A stretch of 40,889 nucleotides of DNA from Caldifarciminota bacterium (GTDB lineage: Bacteria; Hydrothermota; Tepidihabitantia; SM23-42). Shown here in pieces: positions 28,519 through 37,815 of this stretch. The stretch is taken from the NCBI GenBank assembly GCA_014859085.1, contig JACUUY010000009.1:1-40889 (forward strand), given 5' to 3'. Under the pieces are notes generated by a model. That model was not told the DNA's origin, searched no databases, and saw nothing but the letters and a program-made list of their open reading frames with translations. How positions within the stretch are numbered: the stretch's first letter is position 1; each line of letters begins with the position of its first letter. A program made the position numbers and the translations under genes.

Positions 28519-30015
28519 ATGTTCAAGAAAGTATTAGTGGCAAACCGGGGTGAGATCGCGCTGCGCGTGCTCCGGGCTTGCCGTGAAATGAACATTCGGT
28601 CGGTCGCCGTGTATTCCGATGCGGACCGCAATGCATTGCACACCCGCTGTGCCGATGAGGTCTATTATCTGGGCCCGGCGCCCGCGGCCGAGAGTTATTT
28701 GAAGATCGACCGGATAATCGATCTTGCAAAGAGGTCGAAAAGCGAAGCGATCCATCCCGGCTATGGCTTTCTGGCGGAGAATGCCGAGTTTGCGCGGGCA
28801 TGCGAGGAAAGCGGGATCGCCTTCATCGGTCCGAATTCCCGTGCCGTGGAATTGCTCGGCGACAAGATCGCGTCGAAGAAGACGATGCGCAAGGCAGGCA
28901 TTCCCGTTATCCCAGGCAGCGGGGGGGCCGTCGTCAGTGAAGAGGATGCGTCCCGGATCGTGCAACAGATCGGTTATCCCGTTCTGATCAAAGCCGCCGG
29001 TGGCGGCGGAGGAAAGGGGATGCGCGTTGTCCTCGCCGAACAGGGTTTGGCCAGCGCGATGAAACAGGCGGTCGGTGAAGCCCGGTCAGCATTCGGCGAC
29101 GCAAGGGTCTTCATCGAGAAATTCCTGGATTCGCCCCGGCATATCGAATTCCAGATCCTCGCCGACGATCACGGTAACGCGCTCCATCTCTATGAGCGCG
29201 AGTGCTCGGTGCAGCGGCGGCATCAGAAATTGATCGAGGAATCGCCCTCGCCAATAATGACGCCCGAACTGCGGGCACAGATGGGCGATGCGGCAGTAAG
29301 GGTGGTAAAAGCCGCCGGCTATAACAATGCCGGTACTGTGGAATTCATGGTCGACGAGCAGAGGAATTTCTATTTCCTCGAGATGAACACCCGCCTGCAG
29401 GTCGAACATCCGGTGACCGAATTGATCACGGGTATCGATATCGTCAAGGAGCAGTTCAAGATCGCCGCCGGCGAGAAGCTGGCGCTCAGGCAGGATACGA
29501 TCAGGATGGCGGGCGCCGCGATCGAATGCCGGATCTCGGCCGAAGATCCGGAAAGCGATTTTGCGCCATCGGTCGGCGAGATCATCGAACTCATTGAGCC
29601 GGGCGGCATCGGCGTCAGGGTTGACAGCGGTATCCATGAAGGATTCCGCGTGCCGGTCTACTACGATCCGCTCGTGGCAAAACTGCTCGTATGGGCACCA
29701 ACGAGACCGGAGGCGATAGTCCGCATGAGGCGGGCGCTTGCCGAGTATGTGATCAGGGGGATCAAGACCACGATACCGTTTCACCGGCTGGTCATGGAAC
29801 ATCCGAAATTCATCGAGGGCAATTACGATACGACCTTCATTGACCGGGTTCTCGGGAAGATCGCTTACCGGAAAGAACACCACAAGGTGGCGGCGATTGC
29901 CTCGGCGCTCGGACGTATGCTTCAGATCGAGCGCGTCCGGGTCGACCGGGGCCGCGCGCACCGGGCAGCCGATCCCTGGAAGATCGCGGGACGGCAATCG
30001 ATGATGAGGGGTTGA
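28519..30015 (+). CDS. pccA: Biotin carboxylase subunit of acyl-CoA carboxylase
   Basis: A 498-residue ATP-grasp biotin carboxylase that makes carboxybiotin from bicarbonate and ATP. It begins FKKVLVANRGEIALRVLRACREM. It has EAIHPGYGFLAENAEF (77-92), the glycine-rich ATP loop GGGGGKGM (161-168), the ERECSVQRRHQKLIEE segment, and the FLEMNTRLQVEHPVTE active-site segment. The C-terminal biotin carrier domain is absent and is encoded by the next gene. Propionyl-CoA is the likely final acceptor because the mutase and epimerase genes follow. A CAGGGA ribosome-binding sequence is weak and lies just past the repeat. Confidence 0.93.
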   Translation: MFKKVLVANRGEIALRVLRACREMNIRSVAVYSDADRNALHTRCADEVYYLGPAPAAESYLKIDRIIDLAKRSKSEAIHPGYGFLAENAEFARACEESGIAFIGPNSRAVELLGDKIASKKTMRKAGIPVIPGSGGAVVSEEDASRIVQQIGYPVLIKAAGGGGGKGMRVVLAEQGLASAMKQAVGEARSAFGDARVFIEKFLDSPRHIEFQILADDHGNALHLYERECSVQRRHQKLIEESPSPIMTPELRAQMGDAAVRVVKAAGYNNAGTVEFMVDEQRNFYFLEMNTRLQVEHPVTELITGIDIVKEQFKIAAGEKLALRQDTIRMAGAAIECRISAEDPESDFAPSVGEIIELIEPGGIGVRVDSGIHEGFRVPVYYDPLVAKLLVWAPTRPEAIVRMRRALAEYVIRGIKTTIPFHRLVMEHPKFIEGNYDTTFIDRVLGKIAYRKEHHKVAAIASALGRMLQIERVRVDRGRAHRAADPWKIAGRQSMMRG

Positions 30016-30016
30016 T

Positions 30017-30508
30017 TTGGCATACCTCGTCAGGACCGATGGCCGGGAGTTCAAGGTCGATATTAGAAATGCGGAAGAAGGGCTTGTCACATCCGTGAAC
30101 GGCGAAAGGATCGACGTGGCGATAATCCATGCCGCAGGTAACCGGTTGATGCTCATTGTGAACAACGAGCCGTTTTCCATCATTCTTGAATCGGACAGGC
30201 GGATCATCGTGAACGCCGAGACCTATGATGTGGACCTCATCGATGAGCGGATCCCGCGGTTAATGAGCGCAGGGACTGGTGCCGTTCAGAAAAGGGAAGT
30301 GGCGCTCAAAGCCGTCATGCCCGGGCTGGTCGTCGAGGTCAATGTCAAACCGGGCGATACGGTCAGAGCCGGCGCGGGCCTGCTCGTTGTCGAAGCGATG
30401 AAGATGCAGAACGAGTTGAAGTCGAGTCGTGACGGATGTGTGAAAATTATCCATGTGCAGCCGGGCCAGACCGTGAACACGGGCGACACGCTCATAACGA
30501 TTGAATGA
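30017..30508 (+). CDS. Biotin carboxyl carrier protein
   Basis: A 163-residue protein whose C-terminal 75 residues are a biotinyl domain. The biotin attachment site is EAMKM with K129. A flexible linker precedes it, and the N-terminal part (about 1-85) resembles the BT/propionyl-CoA carboxylase carrier region. It completes a three-gene carboxylase with the biotin carboxylase and carboxyltransferase. Start TTG 30017 is one base after the previous stop, with GAGGGG upstream. The end overlaps a possible TTG of the next gene, but that gene more likely starts at ATG 30537. Confidence 0.9.
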   Translation: MAYLVRTDGREFKVDIRNAEEGLVTSVNGERIDVAIIHAAGNRLMLIVNNEPFSIILESDRRIIVNAETYDVDLIDERIPRLMSAGTGAVQKREVALKAVMPGLVVEVNVKPGDTVRAGAGLLVVEAMKMQNELKSSRDGCVKIIHVQPGQTVNTGDTLITIE

Positions 30509-30536
30509 GATCTCCCGCACAGGAATTGACCGGATC

Positions 30537-32090
30537 ATGATGTTTTCTCCTGAAGATCTAAAGGACTTCGAATACAAACGTGATCTGGGTGAGCCCGGCA
30601 AGTACCCGTTCACGCGGGGGGCCTATCCCAGCATGTATACGGGCCGGCTCTGGACGATGCGCCAGTACGCTGGCTACGGCACGGCCGAAGAGTCGAACCG
30701 GCGGTACAAATACCTGCTCGCGCACGGCCAGACCGGTCTTTCGGTGGCCTTCGATCTGCCCACGCAGATGGGTTATGATTCCGATCATCCGTTTGCCGAG
30801 GGTGAGGTCGGCAAGACCGGGGTCGCGATCGACACCCTGGCCGACATGGAGATCCTGTTCAAAGACATCCCCCTGGACCGGGTCAGCACTTCCATGACGA
30901 TCAATGCCACGGCCGCGATACTCCTGGCGATGTATATTGCCCTGGCCGAAAAGCAGGGCGTGGCGCTGGCAGTTCTTGAGGGCACGGTGCAGAACGATCC
31001 GCTGAAGGAATACATCGCACGCGGCGCCTACATCTACCCCCCGGCCGCGTCGATGAAAATAACGGTCGACATAATAGCCTATTGCAGCAAGAACCTGCCC
31101 CGGTGGAACACGATCTCGGTTTCCGGTTATCATATCAGGGAAGCCGGTGCCACCGCGGTTCAGGAAGTCGCATTCACGCTGGCAAACGGCATTGAGTACG
31201 TGCGCGCCGTCATCGAGCGCGGCGGTTTGCCGGTCGACGACTTCGCGCCTCGCCTATCGTTTTTCTTCAACGCGCACAGTAATTTCTTTGAGGAGATCGC
31301 CAAGTTTCGCGCGGCCCGGAGGATCTGGGCAAAGATCATGCGCAAGCGGTTCAAGGCACAGGACGCCCGGTCCTGGGTGCTCAGGTTCCATACGCAGACC
31401 GCGGGGTCAACGCTGACCGCGCAGGAACCGCAGAACAATACGGTCCGCGTGGCGTTACAGGCGCTGGCGGCCGTTCTGGGCGGCACGCAGAGCCTGCATA
31501 CGAATTCGTTCGATGAAGCCCTGTCGCTGCCGGCCGAGGACGCGGTGCGCCTGGCGCTGCGCACGCAACAGATCATGGCGTACGAGACACAGGTGAGCGA
31601 GGTCATTGATCCGCTGGGCGGTTCATACTACCTTGAGCGGCTTACGCACGACCTGGAAGCCGGGGTGAACAGGTGTCTGGCCGAGGTCGACGGGATGGGC
31701 GGTTCGGTCAATGCAATTGCCAAAGGGTACTTCCAGAAAGAGATACATAACAGCGCATACGAATATCAGAAAGCCCTCGAGAGCGGCACAAGGAAGGTGA
31801 TCGGCGTCAACAAATTCGGTGAAGAGGCGGCGGTGCTCGCCGGTTACACCCCGGTAAAGATCGCACCGCGACTACTTGAAAAGCAGGCGGCGAGGACCGC
31901 GGCCGTGAAGCGAAAGAGGGACCGCCGGCTGGTTGAGCAGTCTCTCGCCCGTCTCAGGGAATCAGCGATCTCAGGCTGGAATCTGATGGTACCGGTCCTC
32001 GATTGTGTCCGTGCGTATGCCACCGTGGGTGAAATATCGGATATCTTGAGAGATGTATACGGAATTTACCGGGAGAGATCATTTCTGTGA
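30537..32090 (+). CDS. mcmA1: Methylmalonyl-CoA mutase large subunit
   Basis: About 517 residues, a mutase catalytic subunit without B12 domain. The carboxylate-binding residues of true methylmalonyl-CoA mutase are kept: Tyr44 (RQYAGY, equivalent to Tyr89) and Arg162 ([10 protein letters not shown], equivalent to Arg207), plus catalytic Y198-H199 ([10 protein letters not shown]). It should interconvert methylmalonyl-CoA and succinyl-CoA, completing the propionyl-CoA route with the carboxylase upstream and the epimerase downstream. No B12-binding gene is adjacent, so it must use the subunit at 25409-25906 or one elsewhere. A TTG 36 bases earlier is a possible start but has no ribosome-binding site. 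Confidence 0.9.
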   Translation: MMFSPEDLKDFEYKRDLGEPGKYPFTRGAYPSMYTGRLWTMRQYAGYGTAEESNRRYKYLLAHGQTGLSVAFDLPTQMGYDSDHPFAEGEVGKTGVAIDTLADMEILFKDIPLDRVSTSMTINATAAILLAMYIALAEKQGVALAVLEGTVQNDPLKEYIARGAYIYPPAASMKITVDIIAYCSKNLPRWNTISVSGYHIREAGATAVQEVAFTLANGIEYVRAVIERGGLPVDDFAPRLSFFFNAHSNFFEEIAKFRAARRIWAKIMRKRFKAQDARSWVLRFHTQTAGSTLTAQEPQNNTVRVALQALAAVLGGTQSLHTNSFDEALSLPAEDAVRLALRTQQIMAYETQVSEVIDPLGGSYYLERLTHDLEAGVNRCLAEVDGMGGSVNAIAKGYFQKEIHNSAYEYQKALESGTRKVIGVNKFGEEAAVLAGYTPVKIAPRLLEKQAARTAAVKRKRDRRLVEQSLARLRESAISGWNLMVPVLDCVRAYATVGEISDILRDVYGIYRERSFL

Positions 32091-32154
32091 TTATTCCTGG
32101 AGGCGTGCGAAATCTGCAAGGTTTTGAATCGTTCCGGAGAAAAAAGGAGGATAG

Positions 32155-33243
32155 ATGAACTTCGGTGTCCCTAAGGAAATTCCTCCGTTCAAAGAAACCG
32201 AGGAATACAGAGTCGGACTCACCCCGCAAGGCGCCCAGGAACTGGTCCTGTGCGGCGCCAAGGTCTTTGTTGAGAGCAAGGCGGGCGAAGGCGCAGGGTT
32301 TCTCGACGCCGATTACGAAAAGGCGGGAGCCACGGTTGTTTTCTCGAAAGAAGAGGCGTACCGCCGGGCCGATGTCGTGCTTAAGGTCAGGAAGCCGCAG
32401 CAGGATGAATATTCCATGATCCGCGAAGGACAGACGATAATGGGGTTCATCCATCTCGTTACGGTGCGCAAGGAATTCCTTAATCTGATCGCCGACAAAA
32501 AGATGACGCTGATCGGCTACGAGATCATGCAGGACATTGACGGTCGTCTGCCGATCGTCGTACCGTTCAGCGAAATGGCGGGAAGGCTCGCGGTTCAGAT
32601 CGCGGGCCGGCTGCTGGAATCGCCGAACGGCGGACGCGGCATTCTGCTCAGCGGCGTGCCCGGCATACCGCCGGCCGAGGTTGTTATTCTTGGCGGCGGC
32701 ACGCTCGGTTGCAACGCGGCCAAGACGTTTGCGGGTGTCGGCGCCAACGTCTATGTCCTCGACGTGGAACGCGACAAGCTCGAAAACCTCGCCTGCCAGG
32801 CGGTGAATCTGAAAATAACGACGATGTTCGCCACGAGATACAATATCGAGAAGCTTGTTCAGTTCGCCGATGTCGTGATCGGAGCGGTATTGGTCCGCGG
32901 CAAGCGGGCGCCGGTGCTTGTCACGCAGGAAATGGTAAAGACGATGCACAAGGGGTCGGTGATCATCGATTTTTCCATTGACCAGGGCGGTTGTTTCGAG
33001 ACGTCGAAGGTCTCGCCCAGCGGCAAGTTCATATACACGGTCGATGACGTGATACACTTCTGCATGCCCAATGCGACGACCCTGGTGGCCCGGACCGCGA
33101 GCCACGCGCTTACATCGAGCATCTTCCCCTACTTGAAAATGATGACCGAGTCAGGATTCGAATTCACGCTGCGCGAAAATCATGTCGTTGCGAGCGGCGT
33201 TTATGCGGAAAATGGAGAGATCAAAAAGGAGTTCTTGCCATGA
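32155..33243 (+). CDS. ald: Alanine dehydrogenase (Ald/PntA-type)
   Basis: A 362-residue NAD-dependent dehydrogenase of the alanine dehydrogenase/transhydrogenase-alpha family. It begins FGVPKEIPPFKETEEYRVGLTP with R19 matching Arg15 of Ald. H100 (GFIHL) matches the catalytic His96. A Rossmann fold carries VVILGGGTLGCNAAKTF, and IDFSIDQGGCFET holds the active-site aspartate. The substrate-binding lysine of classical Ald (Lys75 in KVKEP) appears as Arg (KVRKP), and the late loop reads CMPNATTLVART rather than VANMPGAVPRTS, so a related amino acid may be the substrate. It could recycle NADH or deaminate alanine. AGGAGG precedes the ATG. It overlaps the next gene by ATGA. Confidence 0.82.
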   Translation: MNFGVPKEIPPFKETEEYRVGLTPQGAQELVLCGAKVFVESKAGEGAGFLDADYEKAGATVVFSKEEAYRRADVVLKVRKPQQDEYSMIREGQTIMGFIHLVTVRKEFLNLIADKKMTLIGYEIMQDIDGRLPIVVPFSEMAGRLAVQIAGRLLESPNGGRGILLSGVPGIPPAEVVILGGGTLGCNAAKTFAGVGANVYVLDVERDKLENLACQAVNLKITTMFATRYNIEKLVQFADVVIGAVLVRGKRAPVLVTQEMVKTMHKGSVIIDFSIDQGGCFETSKVSPSGKFIYTVDDVIHFCMPNATTLVARTASHALTSSIFPYLKMMTESGFEFTLRENHVVASGVYAENGEIKKEFLP

Positions 33244-34535
33244 GTTGGTTTGATGACTATAAGAAGAAGCTTTGCTCGATCGAAGAGGCCGTTTCGGTCG
33301 TCAAAAGCAACAACCGCGTTTACATCAGCGGCAATGCCGCAACCCCGTTCCGGCTGACCGAGGGTCTTTCCCACAGGAAGGATGAATTGAAGGATGTCGA
33401 GATCACGCACGTCCTGTTGATGGGTGATGACCCCCTGTCCCGGCCGGGTATGGAAGGGCATTTCAGGCATAACTCGCTTTTTGTCGGTCCGGCTGACCGG
33501 GCCGCGATCAATGATGGCCGGGCCGATTACACGCCGGTCTTTCTATATGAGATACCGCAGCTCTTCTACCACGATCTGCTGCCGCTGGACATTGCGTTCC
33601 TGCATGTATCGCCGCCGGATGAATTCGGATTTGTCAGCCTCGGCGTTGAATGTCTCGCATCCAAGGCCGCGGCGGAAACGGCGAAAATGGTCATCGCTCA
33701 GGTCAATGACCGCATGCCGAGAACCCTCGGTGATACCTTCCTCCACATTTCCCGTTTCGCAAAGCTCGCCGAGGTCTCAGACGAGTTGCCCGAATTGAAC
33801 ATACCGCCCTTCACTGAAGTCGAGAACAAGATCGGCGGTTACATAGCGGGGCTCGTTGATGACGGATGCACGCTGCAGCTGGGTATAGGCGGGATCCCCA
33901 ATGCCGCCCTCAAGGCGATGTCCGGCAAACGCGACCTGGGCATTCACACCGAGATGGTTTCTGATGGCATCGTCGAGGCGATAAACGCAGGAGTGATCAC
34001 CGGCCGCAAGAAGACCCTCCATCCGGGTAAGGTTATCGCCACTTTCTATTTCGGTACGGCCGCGCTCTACGATTTCGTCGACAATAATCCGTTCTTCGAA
34101 ACGCATCCGGTCGGTTACACGAATCATCCGTTCGTCGTCGGGCAGAATGAGAAGATGATCGCGATCAACTCGGCGATCGAGGTCGATCTTACCGGACAGG
34201 TCTGCTCCGATTCAATCGGCACAAGGATCTACTCGGGTTTCGGCGGCCAGGTCGATTTCATCCGCGGTGCCGCTCAGTCGAAAGGGGGCAAACCGATCAT
34301 CGCGCTGCCCTCGTCAGCTAAGAACGATACCGTGTCGAAGATCGTGCCGACGCTCCAGGTCGGGGCCGGTGTCGTCACGACGCGGGCCGATGTTCATTAC
34401 GTGGTGACCGAGTACGGTATAGCCTACCTGCACGGCAAGAATCTAAAAGAGAGGGCCAAGGCCTTGATCAAGATCGCCCACCCCAATTTCCGCGCCGAGC
34501 TCGAGGCGGCCGCGAAGAAAAGAAAACTCATCTGA
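33240..34535 (+). CDS. Acetyl-CoA-dependent CoA-transferase (4-hydroxybutyrate/butyrate CoA-transferase type)
   Basis: A 431-residue family I CoA-transferase of the acetyl-CoA hydrolase/transferase group. The catalytic glutamate falls at E238 in GIHTEMVSDG, the same number as Glu238 of 4-hydroxybutyrate CoA-transferase. Other family segments are GPADRAAINDGRADYTPV, the LQLGIGGIPNAAL glycine loop (213-224), and QVCSDSIGTRIYSGFGGQVDFIRGA. It would move CoA between acetyl-CoA and butyrate, isobutyrate, propionate or 4-hydroxybutyrate. With Ptb elsewhere in the window it offers a second way to release organic acids. The specific acid is not deducible. Its ATG overlaps the ald stop. Confidence 0.88.
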   Translation: MSWFDDYKKKLCSIEEAVSVVKSNNRVYISGNAATPFRLTEGLSHRKDELKDVEITHVLLMGDDPLSRPGMEGHFRHNSLFVGPADRAAINDGRADYTPVFLYEIPQLFYHDLLPLDIAFLHVSPPDEFGFVSLGVECLASKAAAETAKMVIAQVNDRMPRTLGDTFLHISRFAKLAEVSDELPELNIPPFTEVENKIGGYIAGLVDDGCTLQLGIGGIPNAALKAMSGKRDLGIHTEMVSDGIVEAINAGVITGRKKTLHPGKVIATFYFGTAALYDFVDNNPFFETHPVGYTNHPFVVGQNEKMIAINSAIEVDLTGQVCSDSIGTRIYSGFGGQVDFIRGAAQSKGGKPIIALPSSAKNDTVSKIVPTLQVGAGVVTTRADVHYVVTEYGIAYLHGKNLKERAKALIKIAHPNFRAELEAAAKKRKLI

Positions 34536-34559
34536 TCGTTCGAGAACTGACTTCGGATC

Positions 34560-36140
34560 ATGAACTTGAACCATATCGGCATTGCCGTACGGAGCATCGA
34601 AGAGCAGCTGCGGCTCTGGCATGGTGTGCTTGGTCTGCGCATCAGGAGTGTTGAGGATCTTGCTGAGCAGAAGGTGCGTCTTGCAATGCTCGAGGCGGGC
34701 GCGGTCACGATCGAACTGCTCGAACCCCTTACCGCTGACAGCCCGATCGCGAAGTTCATCGCGAAGCGCGGCGAAGGCCTGCACCACCTGAGCTTCGAAG
34801 TCCCGGATATTAACCAAACGATAAGGGCGCTGAAGAACAGGGGTTTGCAGATGATCGATGATGTTCCGAGGAAGGGGGCACATGGTTCGAGCATTGCGTT
34901 CGTTCATCCATCATCAACCGGCGGAGTATTGATCGAACTGTGCCAGGAAGCCGGAATAACCCGAGGAGGAACGATGCATATTGAGACCGATGTTGTGCAC
35001 GGTGGGCAACATCCAGACAAGTGGACCGGAGCGCTGGCTCCGCCGATCTACCAGACGTCAACTTTTGCCTTCCGCGATGCCGACCACGGTGCGCGGTTGT
35101 TCAAGGGAGAAGAAGCAGGACATATCTACACGCGCATCAGCAACCCGACGATCGAGCTTCTTGCCGCGAAGATCGCTCTTCTGGAGTCGGCTGAAGCGGG
35201 TTTGATCTTCGCCTCTGGACTTGCGTCGATATTCAATGTGGTTGTGGCTACTGTGAGGGCGGGCGAAAACGTGGTCTCGGATGATACGATATACGGAGGT
35301 ACGTACACGCTCTTCAGGAACGTATTACCACGGCTCGGCATCGAAGTGATATTTGTCGATGCGACCGATCCGGAGCGGTTCGCCGGTGCAATCAACGAGC
35401 GCACGAAACTTGCTTTCATTGAGACCCCGGCCAACCCGACACTGAAGATCATCGATATTGCCGCGCGCGCGGAGCAAACGCGGAGTAGGGGTGTACCGCT
35501 GTGCGTTGATAACACGTTTGCCACGCCGTGCCTGCAGCGGCCGATCGAGCACGGCGCCGATATCGTCGTTCATTCAGCCACAAAATACTTCGGCGGCCAT
35601 GGAGACATTATTGGGGGTGTTGCCGTGGGCCGGAAGGATTTCATCCAGGGATTATGGAAATACGCCAAGGATGTCGGTGCTTCGATCTCGCCATTCAATG
35701 CCTGGCTTATTTTGAGAGGACTGAAGACGCTGGCCGTGCGCATGGAAAGGCATTGCGCGAATGCCCGGAAGATAGCGGACTATCTTGACCGTCACGAAAA
35801 AGTCGAAAAGGTCTATTATCCTGGATTGGAGTCGCATCCCGGACATGACATTGCGTGCCACCAGATGCGCGACTTCGGCGGGATGATCGGATTCGATGTG
35901 AAGGGCGGCAAGGAGGCAGGTAAACTAATGATGAATTCAGTCAAGTTATGCACGCTGGCGGTGAGCCTGGGCGACGTCGATACGCTCATCGAACACCCTG
36001 GTTCCATGACGCATTCCGGATACAGCGAGAAAGAGCTGCTCGAATGCGGCATCAAACCGGGGTTCGTTCGTCTATCAGCCGGCCTCGAGCACGTTGATGA
36101 TATCATTGCGGATCTAAACCAAGCGCTGGACAGAATATAA
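34560..36140 (+). CDS. Methylmalonyl-CoA epimerase fused to a Cys/Met-metabolism PLP lyase
   Basis: A 526-residue in-frame fusion. Residues 1-130 are a VOC-fold methylmalonyl-CoA epimerase with metal ligands H5 (NHIGIAV), E52 (TIELLEP), H76 (LHHLSFEV) and E126 (LIELC). Residues 139-526 are a complete gamma-lyase/gamma-synthase-family PLP enzyme: YTRISNP (190-196), ASGLASI, and PLP lysine K342 in HSATKYFGGHGD. The typical methionine gamma-lyase cysteine (the GCT of LYGCT) is glycine here (IYGGT), so cystathionine gamma-lyase or another role is equally possible. The PLP part has its own GAGGAGGA ribosome-binding site and ATG at 34974, so it may also be made separately. The joint is just eight residues, unlike a designed linker. 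Confidence 0.85.
   Translation: MNLNHIGIAVRSIEEQLRLWHGVLGLRIRSVEDLAEQKVRLAMLEAGAVTIELLEPLTADSPIAKFIAKRGEGLHHLSFEVPDINQTIRALKNRGLQMIDDVPRKGAHGSSIAFVHPSSTGGVLIELCQEAGITRGGTMHIETDVVHGGQHPDKWTGALAPPIYQTSTFAFRDADHGARLFKGEEAGHIYTRISNPTIELLAAKIALLESAEAGLIFASGLASIFNVVVATVRAGENVVSDDTIYGGTYTLFRNVLPRLGIEVIFVDATDPERFAGAINERTKLAFIETPANPTLKIIDIAARAEQTRSRGVPLCVDNTFATPCLQRPIEHGADIVVHSATKYFGGHGDIIGGVAVGRKDFIQGLWKYAKDVGASISPFNAWLILRGLKTLAVRMERHCANARKIADYLDRHEKVEKVYYPGLESHPGHDIACHQMRDFGGMIGFDVKGGKEAGKLMMNSVKLCTLAVSLGDVDTLIEHPGSMTHSGYSEKELLECGIKPGFVRLSAGLEHVDDIIADLNQALDRI
34963..34976 (+). promoter_or_regulatory. Internal ribosome-binding site and start of the PLP-lyase part
   Basis: GAGGAGGA (34963-34970) precedes ATG 34974 by three to seven bases depending on which repeat of GAGG is counted. 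This ATG begins exactly where normal members of the PLP family begin (MHIETDVVHGGQ). It strongly suggests that the second domain is, or recently was, a separate gene. Confidence 0.7.
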
Positions 36141-36187
36141 TATCCTTGCGGTGATGATCGATATTATTTCAAAACGCGGAGGACAAG

Positions 36188-37582
36188 ATGAATAATGGCG
36201 TCCAGAAGTATGTGGACGAGGCACGCAAGCATCTCGCCGAGCGCAGTCGGTACATCAAGAACGAGGTCAGGAAATGGAAATTCGATACGATCGCGGTGCA
36301 CGGCGCGTATTCGGTAAAGGAGGCGATCGAAAACAACCAGGGCTCGATCATCGAACCGATATATATGAGTTCATCGCAGGCGTTTCGCGACAGCGATGAA
36401 ATGGAAGCGGCGCTGGCTTACCTGATACCGTCCTGGACCTACAGCCGGATACACAATCCGTCGATCGGCTATCTTGAAGATACGCTGGCCCTGCTCGAGG
36501 GCTATGGTTTCGATGGCGAGACCGGGTGCTGTGCTACTTCATCGGGCATGGCGGCGATCGCCAGTGCCACCGATCCCTTTCTGGTGAAGAGAGGCACAAG
36601 GTCGGACGAGAAGATCAATTTTGTTTCGAACGCCCAGATCTACGGCGGGACATTCCAGCAGTTCAGCATCCGTAAGATGCAAGAACGCGGCATTGAGTGC
36701 CGCTGGGTGGTGGAACCAGACAACATAGATGAGTGGGCTTCAAGGATCGACGGCGACACTCGTTTTCTGTTCGGTGAATTACCCTCGAACCCCGGCCTGA
36801 TGTTTTTCGATCTCAAGAAGGTGATCGACCTGGCGCACGAGAACGGAATTCCGGCGATCTTCGATGCAACGATCGCGACGCCGGCACTGCTTCGTCCGAT
36901 CCAACTCGGCGCGGACATCGTTATCCACTCGGTGACGAAAACATTGACCGCAAGCGGATTCGGCATGGCCGGAGCGGTGATAGCGCGCCGGAATATCGTA
37001 TCGAATATCGATAGCGAGCCAATGAAGGAAGACTTCGCGGCCTACATAAAACTCCTGCCCAACCGGGATATAGGGTGGTGTCTTTCTCCATTCCAGGCCA
37101 TTCTCACCCTGAACGACATACGAACCCTGCGTTCCAAGGTTGATGTTCTGAGTCAGAATGCCATGAAAGTCGCCCGGTTCCTCAATGGGCACGCCAAGAT
37201 CTCACAGGTGAATTACCTCGGTCTTGAGAATCATCCCCTGTATGAGGTGGCGAGCAAGTACCTGTGGCTGGTCGATGCCGAGCATGACGAGCATTACCGA
37301 AAAGCCGTTAACCGGTACGGCCATCTTATGTCGTTTCAGTTCAAGGGTGGAGTCACTGCCGCGCGGAAATTCTTCGACAACCTCAAACGCATCTGGCGGG
37401 CGACTGATCTGGGGCGCATCAAATCGGTTGCGACGATACCGGCAATATCCACCCACCAGCAGATGGGCGAGGACCTGCGCGACATGGCGAACATCCCCGC
37501 GGACCTGGTGCGTTTGTGCATCGGAGCCGAACACCCGGATGACATGATCGCGGATCTGGAACAAGCACTTGACAAAGCATAA
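36188..37582 (+). CDS. Second Cys/Met-metabolism PLP enzyme (divergent)
   Basis: A 464-residue relative of the PLP lyases above, with a longer N-terminus (about 30 charged residues before KWKFDTIAVHGAYS). It has YSRIHNPS (85-92), CATSSGMAAIASATDPF, AQIYGGT (149-155) and PLP lysine K251 in HSVTKTLTASG. The sequence differs clearly from the first lyase, for example with a lysine-containing TKTLTASGFGMAG turn. An O-acetylhomoserine sulfhydrylase- or cystathionine-type activity is possible; methionine breakdown is also plausible. GCGGAGGA precedes the ATG, and it starts 47 bases after the fusion gene. Its TAA stop overlaps repeat copy C. Confidence 0.8.
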   Translation: MNNGVQKYVDEARKHLAERSRYIKNEVRKWKFDTIAVHGAYSVKEAIENNQGSIIEPIYMSSSQAFRDSDEMEAALAYLIPSWTYSRIHNPSIGYLEDTLALLEGYGFDGETGCCATSSGMAAIASATDPFLVKRGTRSDEKINFVSNAQIYGGTFQQFSIRKMQERGIECRWVVEPDNIDEWASRIDGDTRFLFGELPSNPGLMFFDLKKVIDLAHENGIPAIFDATIATPALLRPIQLGADIVIHSVTKTLTASGFGMAGAVIARRNIVSNIDSEPMKEDFAAYIKLLPNRDIGWCLSPFQAILTLNDIRTLRSKVDVLSQNAMKVARFLNGHAKISQVNYLGLENHPLYEVASKYLWLVDAEHDEHYRKAVNRYGHLMSFQFKGGVTAARKFFDNLKRIWRATDLGRIKSVATIPAISTHQQMGEDLRDMANIPADLVRLCIGAEHPDDMIADLEQALDKA

Positions 37583-37798
37583 ATGCCTAAAATCCAAAAT
37601 TCCTAAATACCTAAATGGATTAATGGAGAAATGCCTAAATTCCTAAAATCCTAAATACCTAAATGGAAATAAGAAAATGGTCTCAGGTTTTTCAGACATT
37701 TTAGCTTGCGCAGGCGGGTTTAGGCATTTGTCTCACGAGGTTGTACGATTTAGGCATTTAGGCATTTTGGTCCGCCGTAGGCGGGTTTGGGCATTTGT
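37581..37798. repeat. Intergenic family-1 palindromic repeat, copy C
   Basis: Bounded by AAATGCCTAAA (37581-37591) and TTTGGGCATTT (37786-37796, one mismatch to TTTAGGCATTT). Positions 37611-37798 repeat 11619-11806 of copy A with three differences in 188 bases, 26 kb away. It begins over the stop codon of the PLP gene and ends just before the AGGAAGGAGG ribosome-binding site of the HMG-CoA synthase gene. Confidence 0.88.
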
Positions 37799-37815
37799 TC
37801 TAGGAAGGAGGTTCA

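Noticed and set aside
31954-33105. Minus-strand reading frame of 383 codons opposite alanine dehydrogenase
   Set aside because: Shadow of the sense gene; no ribosome-binding site or family motif.
34974-36140. Firm assignment as methionine gamma-lyase
   Set aside because: The cysteine typical of methionine gamma-lyase is glycine here (IYGGT), so only the wider family is supported.
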